A stretch of 64,000 nt of DNA from Corynebacterium sp. MSK041 (GCF_030232265.1 NZ_JASPJK010000008.1:1-64000), one strand, 5' to 3'. Counted from the first letter of the stretch, positions 37,801 through 47,493 are shown. Notes: generated by a model from the sequence alone, not told the origin. Translations and numbers: made by a program.

Positions 37801-38481
37801 CGGCCCCGTCAATGTCACCGCTGGGAAGGCCTCCAGCTGCACCACAACCGGCACCTGCGGGACAACACTGACCGCCGCAATCGTGCGGCGTAAACTCACC
37901 GCACACACTGGATCGAGGTCTTCGGGGGAACCGGGATCGGGGACGTCGATAGGCGTGCTCATCCGCGTCACCCCCGTGCCCACCCGCACTTCGAGCGCCC
38001 GCGGGTGTTCCCGGCTACGCTCCCACACACGTTCCGCCGGAACCCCATTGACCAGTGCTTTCGGGTGGGGGTGAAAGTACTCAACATGCTCACGCTGCTG
38101 CGCGCCGTTCTCCCGCGCACGCGCCGCCAACGCGTCGAGGTGACGCAGGTACACCCGGCGCGACTCATCAATATCCCCCGCCTTCTCCGGCGGATTGAGC
38201 ATGGTCAGAAGGCCCATGACCATCATGAGGGGAAACACCATCATCATCGGACTCACGCCACGGCCAGACAGCGCCATGATGGCCACCATCGCGCCGATCG
38301 CCGCCACCATGACGATGGGCATGATCACCTTCATCAACGGCTCCGGCGGCCGACGCACCGCGAGCGGCACCGCCTCCGCGTCGAGCTTTCCTGCGGGCAT
38401 GGGTGGTGCCGCATCAAGCGCGTATTCCGCCTGCTCCCCCGCTTGCACAACGCGGACTGGGTCGTTGTCGAGCCCAAGCAT
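34891..38481 (-). CDS. eccC: ESX secretion ATPase EccC (fused EccCa-EccCb)
   Basis: A 1196-residue FtsK/SpoIIIE-type motor. Two membrane helices near residues 50-95 are followed by three ATPase domains with Walker A GATGSGKSE (about 430), GGPQTGKSM (about 760) and GEAGCGKST (about 1000). Walker B-like strands read LLIVVDEFSELL, VLVIDGWHSL and IYLLIDDFELL. EccC recruits WXG100 substrates. ATG 38481 was chosen for its GGGGGAA site; the frame is open to 38526. It is divergent from eccD. Confidence 0.95.
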   Translation of the reverse strand: MLGLDNDPVRVVQAGEQAEYALDAAPPMPAGKLDAEAVPLAVRRPPEPLMKVIMPIVMVAAIGAMVAIMALSGRGVSPMMMVFPLMMVMGLLTMLNPPEKAGDIDESRRVYLRHLDALAARARENGAQQREHVEYFHPHPKALVNGVPAERVWERSREHPRALEVRVGTGVTRMSTPIDVPDPGSPEDLDPVCAVSLRRTIAAVSVVPQVPVVVQLEAFPAVTLTGPDARNVARSIITQLAFFHGPELVGLHIAAEGCEWAKWLPHTKDPESAVFTVAVVEAGSPEAIAASHDCVIAVHDGETSLIQDDALHLVCDGELHALTAAGKEKLGLIDVFPTPAAEFIARNLSFYRRPDSATGSGSGDLMELLGLGDVESLTPTTMWPGREGTRLKLMVPIGTEGSGASGAPVYLDLKESAHGGMGPHGLCIGATGSGKSELLRTLVAALAATHSPGELNFVLVDFKGGATFLGCEALPHTSAVITNLEDEAVLVERMFDAISGEMNRRQELLRAAGNFANATDYNAARMGARPDLEPLPALLIVVDEFSELLGQHPDFAELFVAVGRLGRSLGVHLLLASQRLEEGKLRGLDSHLSYRIGLRTFSAAESRQVLGVPDAYELPADPGSGYLKTASSEVTRFQAAYVSGPLMRRVNSVAAPTGVRVFTGWEADVAPEMSVDDSTTLLDAVVSAAQAAADLRGEQARKIWLPPLPVRVNLPDVCEPVGDLAASMGLVDDPYRQRQDPFICDVGTAGVHVAIAGGPQTGKSMAVRTLVTAMAATHTTSQVGFYIIDAGSGEHEALETLPHVAGVAERTDEERVRRVIDEVEGFIDNARADNSPAHTVLVIDGWHSLTAPDSKLEDLRDSLARIASEGPAAGVHLVITTQRWNAIRPNVRDLVGTRIEFKLTEPMDSVIDRKAQEKLPALPGRGITPQGQNMLVAFTAKEDIAHVAAQEADQVPVPQLKVLPRFVGLEETSESILLGRGGRDLGPIHLDAQHLVAIGEAGCGKSTLIETVFVQVASLPREDARIVLLDPRRAHLAHAPHTMVAAYGSSTDAMRTAIADTAATLTARLPGADVTAEQLATRSWWTGPDIYLLIDDFELLPPEHLQPLMPLLPHAHDIGLHIVVARKFGGAARALLSQFMSTLRDQQPDAVIFSGNREEGQLFGVRPIPLDPGRGILVRAGDNAGPIQIAAREETP
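35196..35206 (-). repeat. 11-base motif, copy 11
   Basis: Exact copy in the third Walker B strand of eccC (LLIDDFE). Confidence 0.9.
37479..37489 (-). repeat. 11-base motif, copy 12
   Basis: Second exact copy in eccC, coding Leu-Ile-Asp. Confidence 0.9.
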
Positions 38482-38695
38482 AAACTTCCCCCCCTTGTGA
38501 AAAGATCCCCCCGGATCTTCTGGCAACTAGAAGACCACAACTCTGGCGAGAATGCCAGTGCTTCCACCAAAATTATTCTCACCGGTGCACGTGTCCCCGG
38601 CGTGATGTACATTGTGGGCCACTGAGTTTTTAGTTTCTTGAGTTCTTGTTTGCGCGCGGGGGTGCGTTGGCAGGAACGGTAACAGGGGGATTTGT

Positions 38696-40045
38696 ATGAC
38701 GGCGCCGTCACTGCAGCCAGCCACATCATCGTCGCAGGTTGTGCGCGTATCTATCCGTGCGAATGCGGGTGCGTTTGCTCGTTCAATCGACGTGTCCGTG
38801 CCCACGTCCTCCTCATTCAGCGAGATCCTGCCGGAAATCGCCCGGCTCATTGACCTGCCGCAGATCAATCGCCCGTGGGAGTTCAGTACGGCCGCGGGTG
38901 CCCCGCTTGATCCACACACAGCGCTCATGCACATGCGGTTGCGTGACGGCGCGGTGCTTACTCTCCGTCCGCATGAGCCAGTTGCCCCGCCAGTGGTACG
39001 CGATGCGGCGGAATCACTCGCCGCTGACTCCGCACGATCCACGCCGCGTGGTGGGATTGACCTGTTGTTTTCTTTGACGGGCGCGGCAGGTGCTGGATTG
39101 CTGGTGGGCGCTTTTATGAATCCACTCGCCGGGGTCGGTCTCGCGGCGTTGTTGCTGCTTACCGTGGCTATCGTGGCCCGCTCACGGGTGCTGTTCCCTA
39201 TCGCCGCCACCACCGCTGGGCTGGGCTGTGGTGCGTGGGTCGCCGGCATTAGCGACGGGCCCACGACGCTGCATCCACTCTCACCTGCTGTGGCTCTCGG
39301 TGCGCTGTCGGCGGTGGCTGTCACGTGTGTTCTGCTCGCCGGTGGTTCTGCGTTGAGGCTTGTCAGCCCTCGCTCTGGCGCCGGCTTAGTCACTGCCAGC
39401 TGCCTGGTGGCTGCTGGTGCGCTGGGAGCGTGGTTGCCGTCTACATACGCTCCCGCCGCGCTCATGGTTCTTGCCGGGCTCGCCGCCGTGATGGGCACAC
39501 CCGCCGCCGCAACGCGTGCCGCGGGTCTGCGCATACCACGGGTTCCCACTGCCGGCCAGGAGTTTTCCATCGCGGACGATTACCAGGAGGATGTGGACGA
39601 ACGCACGCACGTGGCGCGCCTTGTCGCCGACGGCATCAGCATCGGCGTCGCGGCCTGCACGGTTCCCGCGCTCATCCTGCTCGCCTTCGCCGCCTCCGCA
39701 TGGGTCTGCGCACTGGGCATCACGCTCGCCGGCGCACTGCTCGTGCATGCCTCCCGCCATCATTCCAGCGCCCCGCGCCTCAGCCTCGGCCTCACTGCCG
39801 CCGTTTCTGCAGGTAGTGCAGTTCTCACCGTGTCGCTTATCGACGCCCCCCATACCGCCCTCATCGCCCTCACCATCCTCCTCACCACCGCCTGCGCCTC
39901 CGCCGCCATCTGGGCCCGGCGCATCCCGGAATTGGAGCCCACCACCTTGGTGTGGATCGAGCGCGCTGAGGCCGCCGCCATCATCGGGGTGATTCCGGTG
40001 GCGGTGTACCTCACTGGGATCTTCGACCTGATCCGGGGGCTGTGA
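38696..40045 (+). CDS. eccD: ESX integral membrane protein EccD
   Basis: A 449-residue protein. The N-terminal ubiquitin-like YukD domain (about 15-100, SSFSEILPEIARLIDLPQ) is followed by about eleven hydrophobic segments from residue 120 to the C-terminus. EccD forms the membrane vestibule of the secretion complex. It overlaps the mycosin gene by four bases (GTGA) and is divergent from eccC with 214 bases between the starts. Confidence 0.9.
   Translation: MTAPSLQPATSSSQVVRVSIRANAGAFARSIDVSVPTSSSFSEILPEIARLIDLPQINRPWEFSTAAGAPLDPHTALMHMRLRDGAVLTLRPHEPVAPPVVRDAAESLAADSARSTPRGGIDLLFSLTGAAGAGLLVGAFMNPLAGVGLAALLLLTVAIVARSRVLFPIAATTAGLGCGAWVAGISDGPTTLHPLSPAVALGALSAVAVTCVLLAGGSALRLVSPRSGAGLVTASCLVAAGALGAWLPSTYAPAALMVLAGLAAVMGTPAAATRAAGLRIPRVPTAGQEFSIADDYQEDVDERTHVARLVADGISIGVAACTVPALILLAFAASAWVCALGITLAGALLVHASRHHSSAPRLSLGLTAAVSAGSAVLTVSLIDAPHTALIALTILLTTACASAAIWARRIPELEPTTLVWIERAEAAAIIGVIPVAVYLTGIFDLIRGL
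39835..39845 (+). repeat. 11-base motif, copy 13
   Basis: Exact copy inside eccD, coding Leu-Ile-Asp. Confidence 0.9.
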
Positions 40046-41289
40046 GCATGCGTCGCGCAGCTCATGTCGTGGGGGTGGCTGCTCTGTTCTTGGGTGGCCT
40101 CGCCTACCTGCCGGCCGTGGCTCAGGCGCAGGACATTGCCTGCGCGGTAGCCGCCCCTGCTGCGGATGGCTCTGAAGGAGCCTACGACATTGAGGAGCTG
40201 GCGGAGCTTCGTCGATTAGCAACGGGCGCTGGTGTCAAAGTTGCCGTCATCGACACCGGCGTGGCCAGAAACCCCCAGCTTGACCAGCTGGTTCCCGGCG
40301 CGGATTTTGTCACGCCGGATGACCCGCAACCGTTTTTGGATTGCGACGTCCACGGCACTGTCGTCGCCGGCATCATCGCAGGAACTCAAGTGGGCATCGC
40401 CCCCGACGCAGAGATCCTGGCCATCCGGCAATCCTCCGCGCACTACCGCACACCACGAGATCCAGGGGAAAACGCTGCAGAGTTTGCAGCCGCCGGCACC
40501 CTGGAAACCCTGTCCCATGCCATACACAATGCCCTTGATGAGGGCGCACGGGTGATCAACATGTCCGTCGTGTCCTGCTTGGAACCGACCGTGGCGCAGC
40601 GCGTGGACACCCGTGGGCTCGTCGACGCCTTGAACCGCGCGGAACATGACGGTGCCGTCGTCATCTCCGCTGCTGGCAACACTAACCCCGACTGCCCACC
40701 GGGGTCCATGGTTTTTCCTGCGCACTTTCCTACGGTGCTCGCCGTTGGTGCCCGCGCCGACACCCATACGCTCACGGACTACTCACTCCCAGTTCCAGAT
40801 GGACACCTGCTCTTGTCCGCGCCAGGACGCCCCGCTATCGCGTTATCCCCTGGTCCTGATGTGTGGGCGACCGGCATAGCCGGCGACCGCGGCGCCATCC
40901 GGCCTTTCGAGGGCACCAGCTTCGCCGCCCCCGTCGTCAGCGGAACGGCCGCTTTGCTCAAGCAGCGCTACCCAGACGCCTCGGCCGCACAGATCCGCGA
41001 CATCATCGCTGCAGCCGCTGAACCATCCGGTGGTGCGGTCGACCCTTTGCGCACGCTGACTTTCCTCGGAGCAACAAGCCCCGCACACACGGAAAGCACA
41101 CCGCTCGTGCTCACCCCGGAAGTGAAAACCCATTCACCGGCGCCACTACGGGCCGGCATCGTCCTGGGTGTCCTGATGGTGGCAGGTCTCCTGGTCACTG
41201 CGGTGGCATCAGCATCCCAAGCGTTTAGTAGGTCGCGGTCAACGCGGCTTCCCGGTTCAACTCCGGGCCTGCGGGCAACAGGCGGATAA
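40042..41289 (+). CDS. mycP: Mycosin (ESX subtilisin-like protease)
   Basis: A 415-residue secreted, membrane-anchored serine protease. A signal peptide (to about residue 29), catalytic Asp71 in VAVIDTGV, His104 in DVHGTVVAG, Ser293 in GTSFAAPVVSG and a C-terminal membrane helix (about 372-392) are all present. Mycosins stabilise the ESX complex. The start is GTG 40042 or ATG 40048. The last 65 bases overlap the convergent eccB. Confidence 0.92.
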   Translation: MSMRRAAHVVGVAALFLGGLAYLPAVAQAQDIACAVAAPAADGSEGAYDIEELAELRRLATGAGVKVAVIDTGVARNPQLDQLVPGADFVTPDDPQPFLDCDVHGTVVAGIIAGTQVGIAPDAEILAIRQSSAHYRTPRDPGENAAEFAAAGTLETLSHAIHNALDEGARVINMSVVSCLEPTVAQRVDTRGLVDALNRAEHDGAVVISAAGNTNPDCPPGSMVFPAHFPTVLAVGARADTHTLTDYSLPVPDGHLLLSAPGRPAIALSPGPDVWATGIAGDRGAIRPFEGTSFAAPVVSGTAALLKQRYPDASAAQIRDIIAAAAEPSGGAVDPLRTLTFLGATSPAHTESTPLVLTPEVKTHSPAPLRAGIVLGVLMVAGLLVTAVASASQAFSRSRSTRLPGSTPGLRATGG

Positions 41290-42514
41290 TCGCCCACGGC
41301 ACGCTCTCCGTGTGTGCTGCCCCGATGACGGCTAAGAGTTCCTGGTTGCTCACCTCATGGCGCTGCCCTTGTGCGGAAATAACGTGATAGCCAGTACCCG
41401 TATCCACGGCCACTGCCCCGGCATCCAAGCCACGGAACCACGCTGCGGGCGCATCCCCGGAGAGCTCCACTGTTCCGGCAGCGTCGTGGGGTTCAGCCGT
41501 GGCCACACGGCCAGTCTCCGTGGCGCATACCTCCACACCGTCAAGCGGTATCCACTGCGGCGCTTGTTCAGGAATGTCCAGTGGCATCGGCGGATCCGCG
41601 TCTGGGTAGGCGGCAATGGCCGAGGCCTTTGTCCGACTCACGTTCGCTCCTGCCTCCCCCAGTACATCCTTTTGTGTCTGTGTTACCTGCTGGATGCCAC
41701 CATGAGGAGTGAGAATCCACGCTTCCGTCTCCGTCTCAAGGACGTCCGGCAACGGATCCGGCAGACGGATAGGTGGCAGTTCCCGCATGGCATTGAGCAC
41801 ACCATCCGCTTCCCCGACCTCCCAGCGGGGTGTGGAGGCATCAATTCCGAGGGTACGGCGCAGAACCCGGGACTCCGGATCCGTGGCCGCGGGCAGTTTG
41901 GCGCGGCCGGCGGCGGTCAGGAGCCACTCTTCCCCCTCGTAAAGCGCCACGATCCCGTGTTGTGCCCCGAGCTCCTTGACGGGAGTTCCTGCTGTAACAG
42001 TGATCCCCCTTACGCCACCAGTGTCCACGCACGCAGACCACGCCGCATCCTCGCTCTCCGCCGGCGCGAACATCGCCGGTGCCGTGGGCAGTCCCACCGG
42101 CACGCCACGAGGCAAGGCCGCCAGACGCTCATCCCCGATTCGCTGTGGTTCTTCCGGCGCACCAGCGATGAGCCTGGCAGAGGTCAAGTTCGTCACAGGG
42201 TGAACGGTCTCCCCAACACGGACGTACAGTGCACCGTCCGTCGCCCGCAAAATCGCTGCGGTACCCGGATCCGGGTTCGGTCGCAGCCACGCAAACAGCC
42301 CACAACCAGCTGCGATGAGAGCCACTGCTATCACCCCGAAGATCGCCGACCTGCGCCGCGACGCCAACGGGTCATGGATCATACGGATGTCACCGTAGAT
42401 CAGTCCATGCTCCACGCGCCGCCGCATGAAACGGTGACCAGAGACCTGCGATCGCGTTGTGGGCAGCAGCCTTTGTGCCCCCGATTGTTCGTTCTTGTCC
42501 GTGCCCACCGGCAC
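41225..42514 (-). CDS. eccB: ESX membrane protein EccB
   Basis: A 429-residue protein with the family's N-terminal cytosolic signature (LPTTRSQVSGHRFMRRRVEHGL, DIRMIHDPLASRRRS), one membrane helix (about 57-78) and a large extracytoplasmic domain containing EEWLLTAAGRAKL. GGGGGAGG lies two bases before GTG 42514 and eight before the GTG at 42508, so the latter may be used. EccE, EccA and PE/PPE genes are not present nearby. Convergent with mycP, overlapping by 65 bases. Confidence 0.9.
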   Translation of the reverse strand: MPVGTDKNEQSGAQRLLPTTRSQVSGHRFMRRRVEHGLIYGDIRMIHDPLASRRRSAIFGVIAVALIAAGCGLFAWLRPNPDPGTAAILRATDGALYVRVGETVHPVTNLTSARLIAGAPEEPQRIGDERLAALPRGVPVGLPTAPAMFAPAESEDAAWSACVDTGGVRGITVTAGTPVKELGAQHGIVALYEGEEWLLTAAGRAKLPAATDPESRVLRRTLGIDASTPRWEVGEADGVLNAMRELPPIRLPDPLPDVLETETEAWILTPHGGIQQVTQTQKDVLGEAGANVSRTKASAIAAYPDADPPMPLDIPEQAPQWIPLDGVEVCATETGRVATAEPHDAAGTVELSGDAPAAWFRGLDAGAVAVDTGTGYHVISAQGQRHEVSNQELLAVIGAAHTESVPWAIIRLLPAGPELNREAALTATY

Positions 42515-42613
42515 ATCCTCCCCCTAGCAGTGTTAATCCCCCAGCGCGTCCCACCCCGTGCGGGCGCGCAACTGCCCTCAAAGTCTAGGTCTCTCCACGC
42601 GTGGTCACAACCG

Positions 42614-43561
42614 CTACTCGACGAAAGGTTTCCGCGCAGGCACCTCGGAGGCATCCCGCCGGTCGCGTGTCACCGCGGCGCGCGCTGCCAATTCATCGTC
42701 CGCCGGGTAGTCCACGTCGACCAGTGTCAGGCCGCGGGCGGGGGCGAGGCGGACGTGGGGGGAGCGGGCGCGCATAAGTAAAAGCCCTTGAACCCAGTCT
42801 GCGGGCTGTTGTCCAGCGCCCACGTCGAGACAACTGGCCACGAGTGCCCGCACCATATGCCAGCAGAAAGCGTCCGCGGTGATCGTGGCTTCGTAAAGCT
42901 CCGGCTCCTCCTCCGTGGACACATCGGCCCAGGTGAACAAATGGACATCGCGGATCGTCGTCGCGTGCGGGCGCGGTTTACAAAACGCCGCGAAATCGTG
43001 CAGGCCCACCAGCGCCGTGGCTGCCTGTTGCACCGCATCAAGGTCGATCTTCTTCGGCCACACCGCAGTATCGCGCACGCGCAGTGGCGACGCGCCCGCC
43101 TCCGCCGTGGTCACTCGGTACCGATAGGTGCGGGTCAGCGCCGAAAATCGCGCGTCGAAGCCAACTGGTGCCTCCGTCACGCGAGTCACCCTCACATCCG
43201 GATCCAACAGCTTTGCTAATCGACGCACCAACCTCCCCGCATCCCCCTCAATCGAACGCTGCTCCAAGCTCGCGCGGGGAATGTCAGCGTGCGCGACCTG
43301 ACCCGCGGCGTGCACCCCGGCATCCGTACGACCAGCGACAGTGAGCTCAACCGGGTAGCGCAAGACGAGGCTCAACGCATCCTCCAGAACACCCTGCACG
43401 GTGCGGACCTCCTGCCCATCGGCCGGCTTCTGGCGTGCCCAACCGTGGAAATCCGTGCCGTCATACGCGATATCAAACCGGAGCCGCATCATCTCGTCTG
43501 CCTTCTCCGAGGGCACACCAGGCTCCTGAATGCCTGCAGATGCACCTGTCCCTGTGTTCAT
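42614..43561 (-). CDS. truA: tRNA pseudouridine synthase A
   Basis: A 315-residue enzyme that makes pseudouridine at positions 38-40 of the anticodon stem. The catalytic Asp lies in VAGRTDAGVHAAGQVAH, preceded by MRLRFDIAYDGTDFHGWARQ. I chose ATG 43561 with GGTGGAAG upstream; ATG about 23 codons downstream (MMRLRF) is possible. It follows rplQ after a terminator. Confidence 0.92.
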   Translation of the reverse strand: MNTGTGASAGIQEPGVPSEKADEMMRLRFDIAYDGTDFHGWARQKPADGQEVRTVQGVLEDALSLVLRYPVELTVAGRTDAGVHAAGQVAHADIPRASLEQRSIEGDAGRLVRRLAKLLDPDVRVTRVTEAPVGFDARFSALTRTYRYRVTTAEAGASPLRVRDTAVWPKKIDLDAVQQAATALVGLHDFAAFCKPRPHATTIRDVHLFTWADVSTEEEPELYEATITADAFCWHMVRALVASCLDVGAGQQPADWVQGLLLMRARSPHVRLAPARGLTLVDVDYPADDELAARAAVTRDRRDASEVPARKPFVE

Positions 43562-43704
43562 GGCTTCCACCATAAAGCCCACGGTTAGTCGCGTTTGAAA
43601 TCGCCTGATAAACCCGCAGGTCACGTGGTGGCTATGTGGCTTATGTGATTAGGAAACCATACGCGACTAACCAACCCAGAAACCCAGGAACTCCGGCACA
43701 CAAA

Positions 43705-43738
43705 AGCACCCGCTCCCCCATGAAAGGGAACGGGTGCT
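43705..43738 (-). terminator. Terminator after rplQ
   Basis: AGCACCCG pairs with CGGGTGCT, extended by CCC/GGG, followed by TTTTG on the minus strand. It ends the infA-to-rplQ unit. Confidence 0.8.
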
Positions 43739-43761
43739 GGGCGCTGACAGGTGCGGGAGCT

Positions 43762-44304
43762 TTACTCCTCGTCCTCAGCCTTGTCCTCAGCCGGGGTCTC
43801 CTCGACCTTCTCCTCGGACGCAGCCTCCTCAGCCTCTTCAGCCTCAGCCTCTTCAGCCTTAGCCTCTTCAGCCTCGGCTTCAGCCTCTGCGGCCTTCTCC
43901 TTGGATGCGGCAGCGCGGGTAGCGCGGGTTGCCTCGGCGGTCACGGTCTCCTCGAGAACGAGGGAGATGTTGGCCATCGGGGCGTTGTCACCCTTGCGGT
44001 TTTCCAGCTTGATGATGCGGGTGTAGCCGCCATCGCGGTTCTCAAACAGCGGTGCAAGCTCGTTGAACAGGTATGCAACGACATCCTTGTTCGGGATCTC
44101 AGCAGCCACTGCACGACGGTCGTTGACCGTGCCGGACTTCGCCTTGGTGATCAGCTTCTCTGCGTACGGGCGCAGAACCTTCGCCTTAGCGTTGGTGGTG
44201 TTGATGGAGCCGTTTGCGAACAGTTGGCTAGCCAGGTTGGACAGAATGTGCTTCTGGTGCCCAGCCGAGCCGCCGAGACGCGGGCCCTTCTTCGGGGTAG
44301 GCAT
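43762..44304 (-). CDS. rplQ: 50S ribosomal protein L17
   Basis: A 180-residue L17 with [25 protein letters not shown] and the conserved body to about residue 118. The remaining 60 residues are an Ala/Glu-rich acidic tail ([18 protein letters not shown]) absent from E. coli L17. It follows rpoA by 52 bases. Confidence 0.96.
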   Translation of the reverse strand: MPTPKKGPRLGGSAGHQKHILSNLASQLFANGSINTTNAKAKVLRPYAEKLITKAKSGTVNDRRAVAAEIPNKDVVAYLFNELAPLFENRDGGYTRIIKLENRKGDNAPMANISLVLEETVTAEATRATRAAASKEKAAEAEAEAEEAKAEEAEAEEAEEAASEEKVEETPAEDKAEDEE

Positions 44305-44356
44305 TGTTACTCCTCGTGTGGTTTATAAGTGTGTGCTCGAGTGTGTGCTCAGTGCT

Positions 44357-45370
44357 TTACTCGGCGTCATCCAGTCCGCCGTCGACAAAGTCGCCGGTCT
44401 CTGCGTCGTAGCCTTCAATCTGCGTGGGATCAAAGTCTTCCGGTGCGTCCTTGAGGGTGAGCCCCAGGGATGCCAGCTTGATCTTGACCTCATTGATGGA
44501 CTTCTGACCGAAGTTACGGATGTCCAGCAGATCAGACTCGGAACACTCAGCGAGTTCGCCGACGGTGTGGATTTCCTGGCGCTTCAGGCAGTTGTAGGAG
44601 CGCACAGAGAAGTTCAGATCCTCAATCGGCATGTTGTAGGCCGCGATGAACTCCGTCTCCTGCGGGGACGGGCCGATCTCAATGCCCTCGGCGGCGGTGT
44701 TCAGCTCGCGTGCGAGGCCGAACAGTTCAACCAGGGTGGAGCCAGCGGACGCGAGAGCGTCGCGGGCGGTCATGGAGTTCTTGGTCTCCACATCGATGAT
44801 CAGCTTGTCAAAGTCGGTGCGCTGCTCAACACGCGTTGCCTCAACCTTGTAGGAAACCTTCAGCACCGGCGAGTAGATCTGGTCGACTGGGATACGGCCG
44901 ATCTCGCCACCGGAGTTGGGCATTGCCGGAACGTAGCCACGGCCACGCTCAACGACGAGTTCCATCTCCAGCCGCGCGTTCTCATTCAGAGACGCGATGT
45001 GCAGATCCGGGTTGTGCACGGTGACATCTGCCGGCAGATCAATGTCTGCGGCGGTGACGTCAGCCGGGCCTTCCTTGGACAGGTACATGACCACCGGCTC
45101 GTCAGATTCGGAGGACAGAACCAGGTCCTTGACGTTGAGGATGATCTCGGAAACGTTTTCCTTCACACCATTGATCGTGGTGAACTCGTGGAGCACACCG
45201 TCGATTTTGATGGATGTCACCGCTGCGCCCGGGATGGACGACAGCAGAGTACGACGAAGCGAGTTGCCCAGGGTGTAGCCGAAACCAGGCTCGAGAGGCT
45301 CGATGACGAACTTCGAACGGTTGGTATCGATGTACTCCTCGGACAGTTGAGGACGCTGTGAGATGAGCAT
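44357..45370 (-). CDS. rpoA: RNA polymerase alpha subunit
   Basis: A 337-residue alpha subunit. The N-terminal dimerisation domain contains [23 protein letters not shown]. The C-terminal DNA-binding domain contains [20 protein letters not shown] and [18 protein letters not shown]. The length fits corynebacterial RpoA. Confidence 0.97.
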   Translation of the reverse strand: MLISQRPQLSEEYIDTNRSKFVIEPLEPGFGYTLGNSLRRTLLSSIPGAAVTSIKIDGVLHEFTTINGVKENVSEIILNVKDLVLSSESDEPVVMYLSKEGPADVTAADIDLPADVTVHNPDLHIASLNENARLEMELVVERGRGYVPAMPNSGGEIGRIPVDQIYSPVLKVSYKVEATRVEQRTDFDKLIIDVETKNSMTARDALASAGSTLVELFGLARELNTAAEGIEIGPSPQETEFIAAYNMPIEDLNFSVRSYNCLKRQEIHTVGELAECSESDLLDIRNFGQKSINEVKIKLASLGLTLKDAPEDFDPTQIEGYDAETGDFVDGGLDDAE

Positions 45371-45479
45371 TGAACTTCTCCTTTATCGGCGACCGCTATA
45401 TGACGCCGGTAGGTTCTTACGGCAAACACCGCCAGAACGGGAAAGTGGATGGATGCGCCGGGTAGCGAATCCTGTTGTT

Positions 45480-46085
45480 TTACTTCGAGTAAAGCTCGAC
45501 GATGAGCTGCTCCTGCAGCGGAACGTCGATCTGAGCGCGCTCGGGCAGCTGGTGCACGAGGATGCGCAGGGTCTCAGGAACGACCTGCAGCCACGCCGGA
45601 ACGACAGCATCGACCAGGTTGTCCTGGGCCTCTTCGAACCACAGCATGTTGCGGGACTTCTCGCGGACATCGATGATGTCGTACTGGGTCACGCGGTAAG
45701 AAGGCACGTTGGTCTTCTTGCCGTTCACGGTGAAGTGACCGTGGGACACCAGCTGGCGTGCCTGGCGGCGGGTGCGTGCCAGACCAGCGCGGTACACAAC
45801 GTTGTCCAGACGGGACTCCAGAAGAATCAGCAGGTTGTCACCGGTCTTACCCGGGAGGCGGTTAGCCTCCTCGTAGTAGCGGCGGAACTGCTTCTCCATC
45901 ACGCCGTAGGTGAAGCGAGCTTTCTGCTTCTCCTGCAGCTGGAGCAGGTACTCAGATTCCTTGATGCGAGCGCGGCCAGCCTGCCCCGGAGGGTACGGGC
46001 GACGCTCGAAGGACATGTCGCCGCCGACGAGGTCGACGCGGAGGCGACGGGATTTACGGGTAGCAGGGCCTGTATAACGAGCCAT
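45480..46085 (-). CDS. rpsD: 30S ribosomal protein S4
   Basis: A 201-residue S4 with MARYTGPATRKSRRLRVDL and the S4 RNA-binding domain RLDNVVYRAGLARTRRQARQ. It nucleates 30S assembly. It lies between rpsK and rpoA as in all actinobacteria. Confidence 0.97.
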   Translation of the reverse strand: MARYTGPATRKSRRLRVDLVGGDMSFERRPYPPGQAGRARIKESEYLLQLQEKQKARFTYGVMEKQFRRYYEEANRLPGKTGDNLLILLESRLDNVVYRAGLARTRRQARQLVSHGHFTVNGKKTNVPSYRVTQYDIIDVREKSRNMLWFEEAQDNLVDAVVPAWLQVVPETLRILVHQLPERAQIDVPLQEQLIVELYSK

Positions 46086-46115
46086 GATGTGTTACCTCTA
46101 TTCCTTTCTGCCTAG

Positions 46116-46520
46116 TTAAACGCGACGACGCTTCGGCGGACGGCAACCGTTGAACGGCTGCGGCGTCACGTCGGAGATCGAGGACACCTCCAGGCCGGCG
46201 GCCTGGATGGAACGGATTGCGGTCTCGCGGCCGGAGCCCGGACCCTTGACAAAGATGTCAACCTTCTTCATGCCGTGGTCCATTGCCTTGCGGGCAGCGT
46301 TCTCAGCAGCCATCTGCGCAGCGAACGGAGTGGACTTACGGGAACCCTTGAAGCCGACGTGGCCGGAGGATGCCCAGGAGATAACAGCACCGCTCGGGTC
46401 CGTGATGGTCACGATGGTGTTGTTGAAGGTGGACTTGATGTACGCGTGGCCGTTGGCCACGTTCTTCTTAACGACGCGGCGACCAGTGCGACGCGCGCCG
46501 GAACGAGTCTTAGGAGCCAT
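46116..46520 (-). CDS. rpsK: 30S ribosomal protein S11
   Basis: A 134-residue S11 with [19 protein letters not shown] and the conserved C-terminus [19 protein letters not shown]. It binds the 3' minor domain of 16S rRNA. It lies three bases after rpsM. Confidence 0.97.
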   Translation of the reverse strand: MAPKTRSGARRTGRRVVKKNVANGHAYIKSTFNNTIVTITDPSGAVISWASSGHVGFKGSRKSTPFAAQMAAENAARKAMDHGMKKVDIFVKGPGSGRETAIRSIQAAGLEVSSISDVTPQPFNGCRPPKRRRV

Positions 46521-46523
46521 GAA

Positions 46524-46892
46524 TTACTTCTTCTTTCCTGCGATGGTCTTCTTCGGTCCCTTACGGGTGCGCGCATTGGTCTTGGTGCGCTGGCCGCGGA
46601 CGGGAAGACCGCGACGGTGGCGCAGGCCCTGGTAAGAGCCAATTTCGATCTTGCGACGGATGTCAGCCTGAACTTCGCGGCGGAGGTCACCCTCTACCTT
46701 CCAGGAGCTCTCGATGACATCACGAAGAGCAGCAACCTGATCATCGGTCAGGTTGTCAGTGCGCAGGTCGGGAGAAATACCAGTCTTCTCCAACAATTCC
46801 TTGGAACGGGCTGGGCCGATTCCGTAAATGTAGGTAAGTGCGACCTCCATGCGCTTGTTGCGCGGCAGGTCAACACCAGCAAGACGTGCCAT
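46524..46892 (-). CDS. rpsM: 30S ribosomal protein S13
   Basis: A 122-residue S13 with [20 protein letters not shown] and the basic tail [19 protein letters not shown]. It contacts the P-site tRNA and the inter-subunit bridge. rpmJ, which often separates infA and rpsM, is absent here. Confidence 0.97.
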   Translation of the reverse strand: MARLAGVDLPRNKRMEVALTYIYGIGPARSKELLEKTGISPDLRTDNLTDDQVAALRDVIESSWKVEGDLRREVQADIRRKIEIGSYQGLRHRRGLPVRGQRTKTNARTRKGPKKTIAGKKK

Positions 46893-47073
46893 GTGGTACG
46901 TACCTTTCAGGTTGTTTCGGTGGTTTTCTCCCTACTCGTCCGCGCCACGCGACGCTTGTGTCCGGACCATACCGGACTATTGGGTCGTGATTCACGCGGC
47001 TCCAGCCACCGCAGCCGGAGGTGAGAAGACACACCCACCTTGGGGTATGCCGTGAATAAGGAGGCTTAAAGGT

Positions 47074-47292
47074 TTACTTGTAGCGGTAGACGATACGTCC
47101 GCGTTCCAGGTCGTATGGGGAAAGCTCCACGACAACCCGGTCTTCAGGGAGAATGCGGATGTAGTGCTGGCGCATCTTGCCACTGATGTGAGCGAGAACT
47201 TCGTGCCCGTTGTCCAGCTCGACACGGAACATTGCGTTCTTCAAGGGCTCGACAATGCGGCCCTCAACCTCGATTGCGCCTTCTTTAGCCAT
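47074..47292 (-). CDS. infA: Translation initiation factor IF-1
   Basis: A 72-residue OB-fold protein, [20 protein letters not shown] to GRIVYRYK, full length. It occupies the A site during initiation. It heads the rpsM-rpsK-rpsD-rpoA-rplQ group, separated from rpsM by 181 bases that may contain another promoter. Confidence 0.97.
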   Translation of the reverse strand: MAKEGAIEVEGRIVEPLKNAMFRVELDNGHEVLAHISGKMRQHYIRILPEDRVVVELSPYDLERGRIVYRYK

Positions 47293-47436
47293 ACACTCCG
47301 CTTTCCCGGCACCATGTTTGATGCGGTGAAACCGCTGGTACCTAACGTATTTGAGTCAACTGCTTGGAGCATGCAGCACAAAGCTACACACCGTTTGACA
47401 ACTATAGCCATCTACCTGCGGTAAAGCAAAACCAAA

Positions 47437-47476
47437 GGCCCGTGGACGACCTGCATTGTTGGTCGCCCGACGGGCC
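47437..47476 (-). terminator. Terminator after the L,D-transpeptidase gene
   Basis: GGCCCGT-GCGACC pairs with GGTCG-ACGGGCC around a short loop, followed by TTTGGTTTT on the minus strand. Confidence 0.82.
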
Positions 47477-47493
47477 CTCACACCTAGCGGAAA

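Noticed and set aside
44063..45361. 432-codon plus-strand open frame
   Set aside because: Antisense to rpoA and rplQ, both highly conserved on the other strand.
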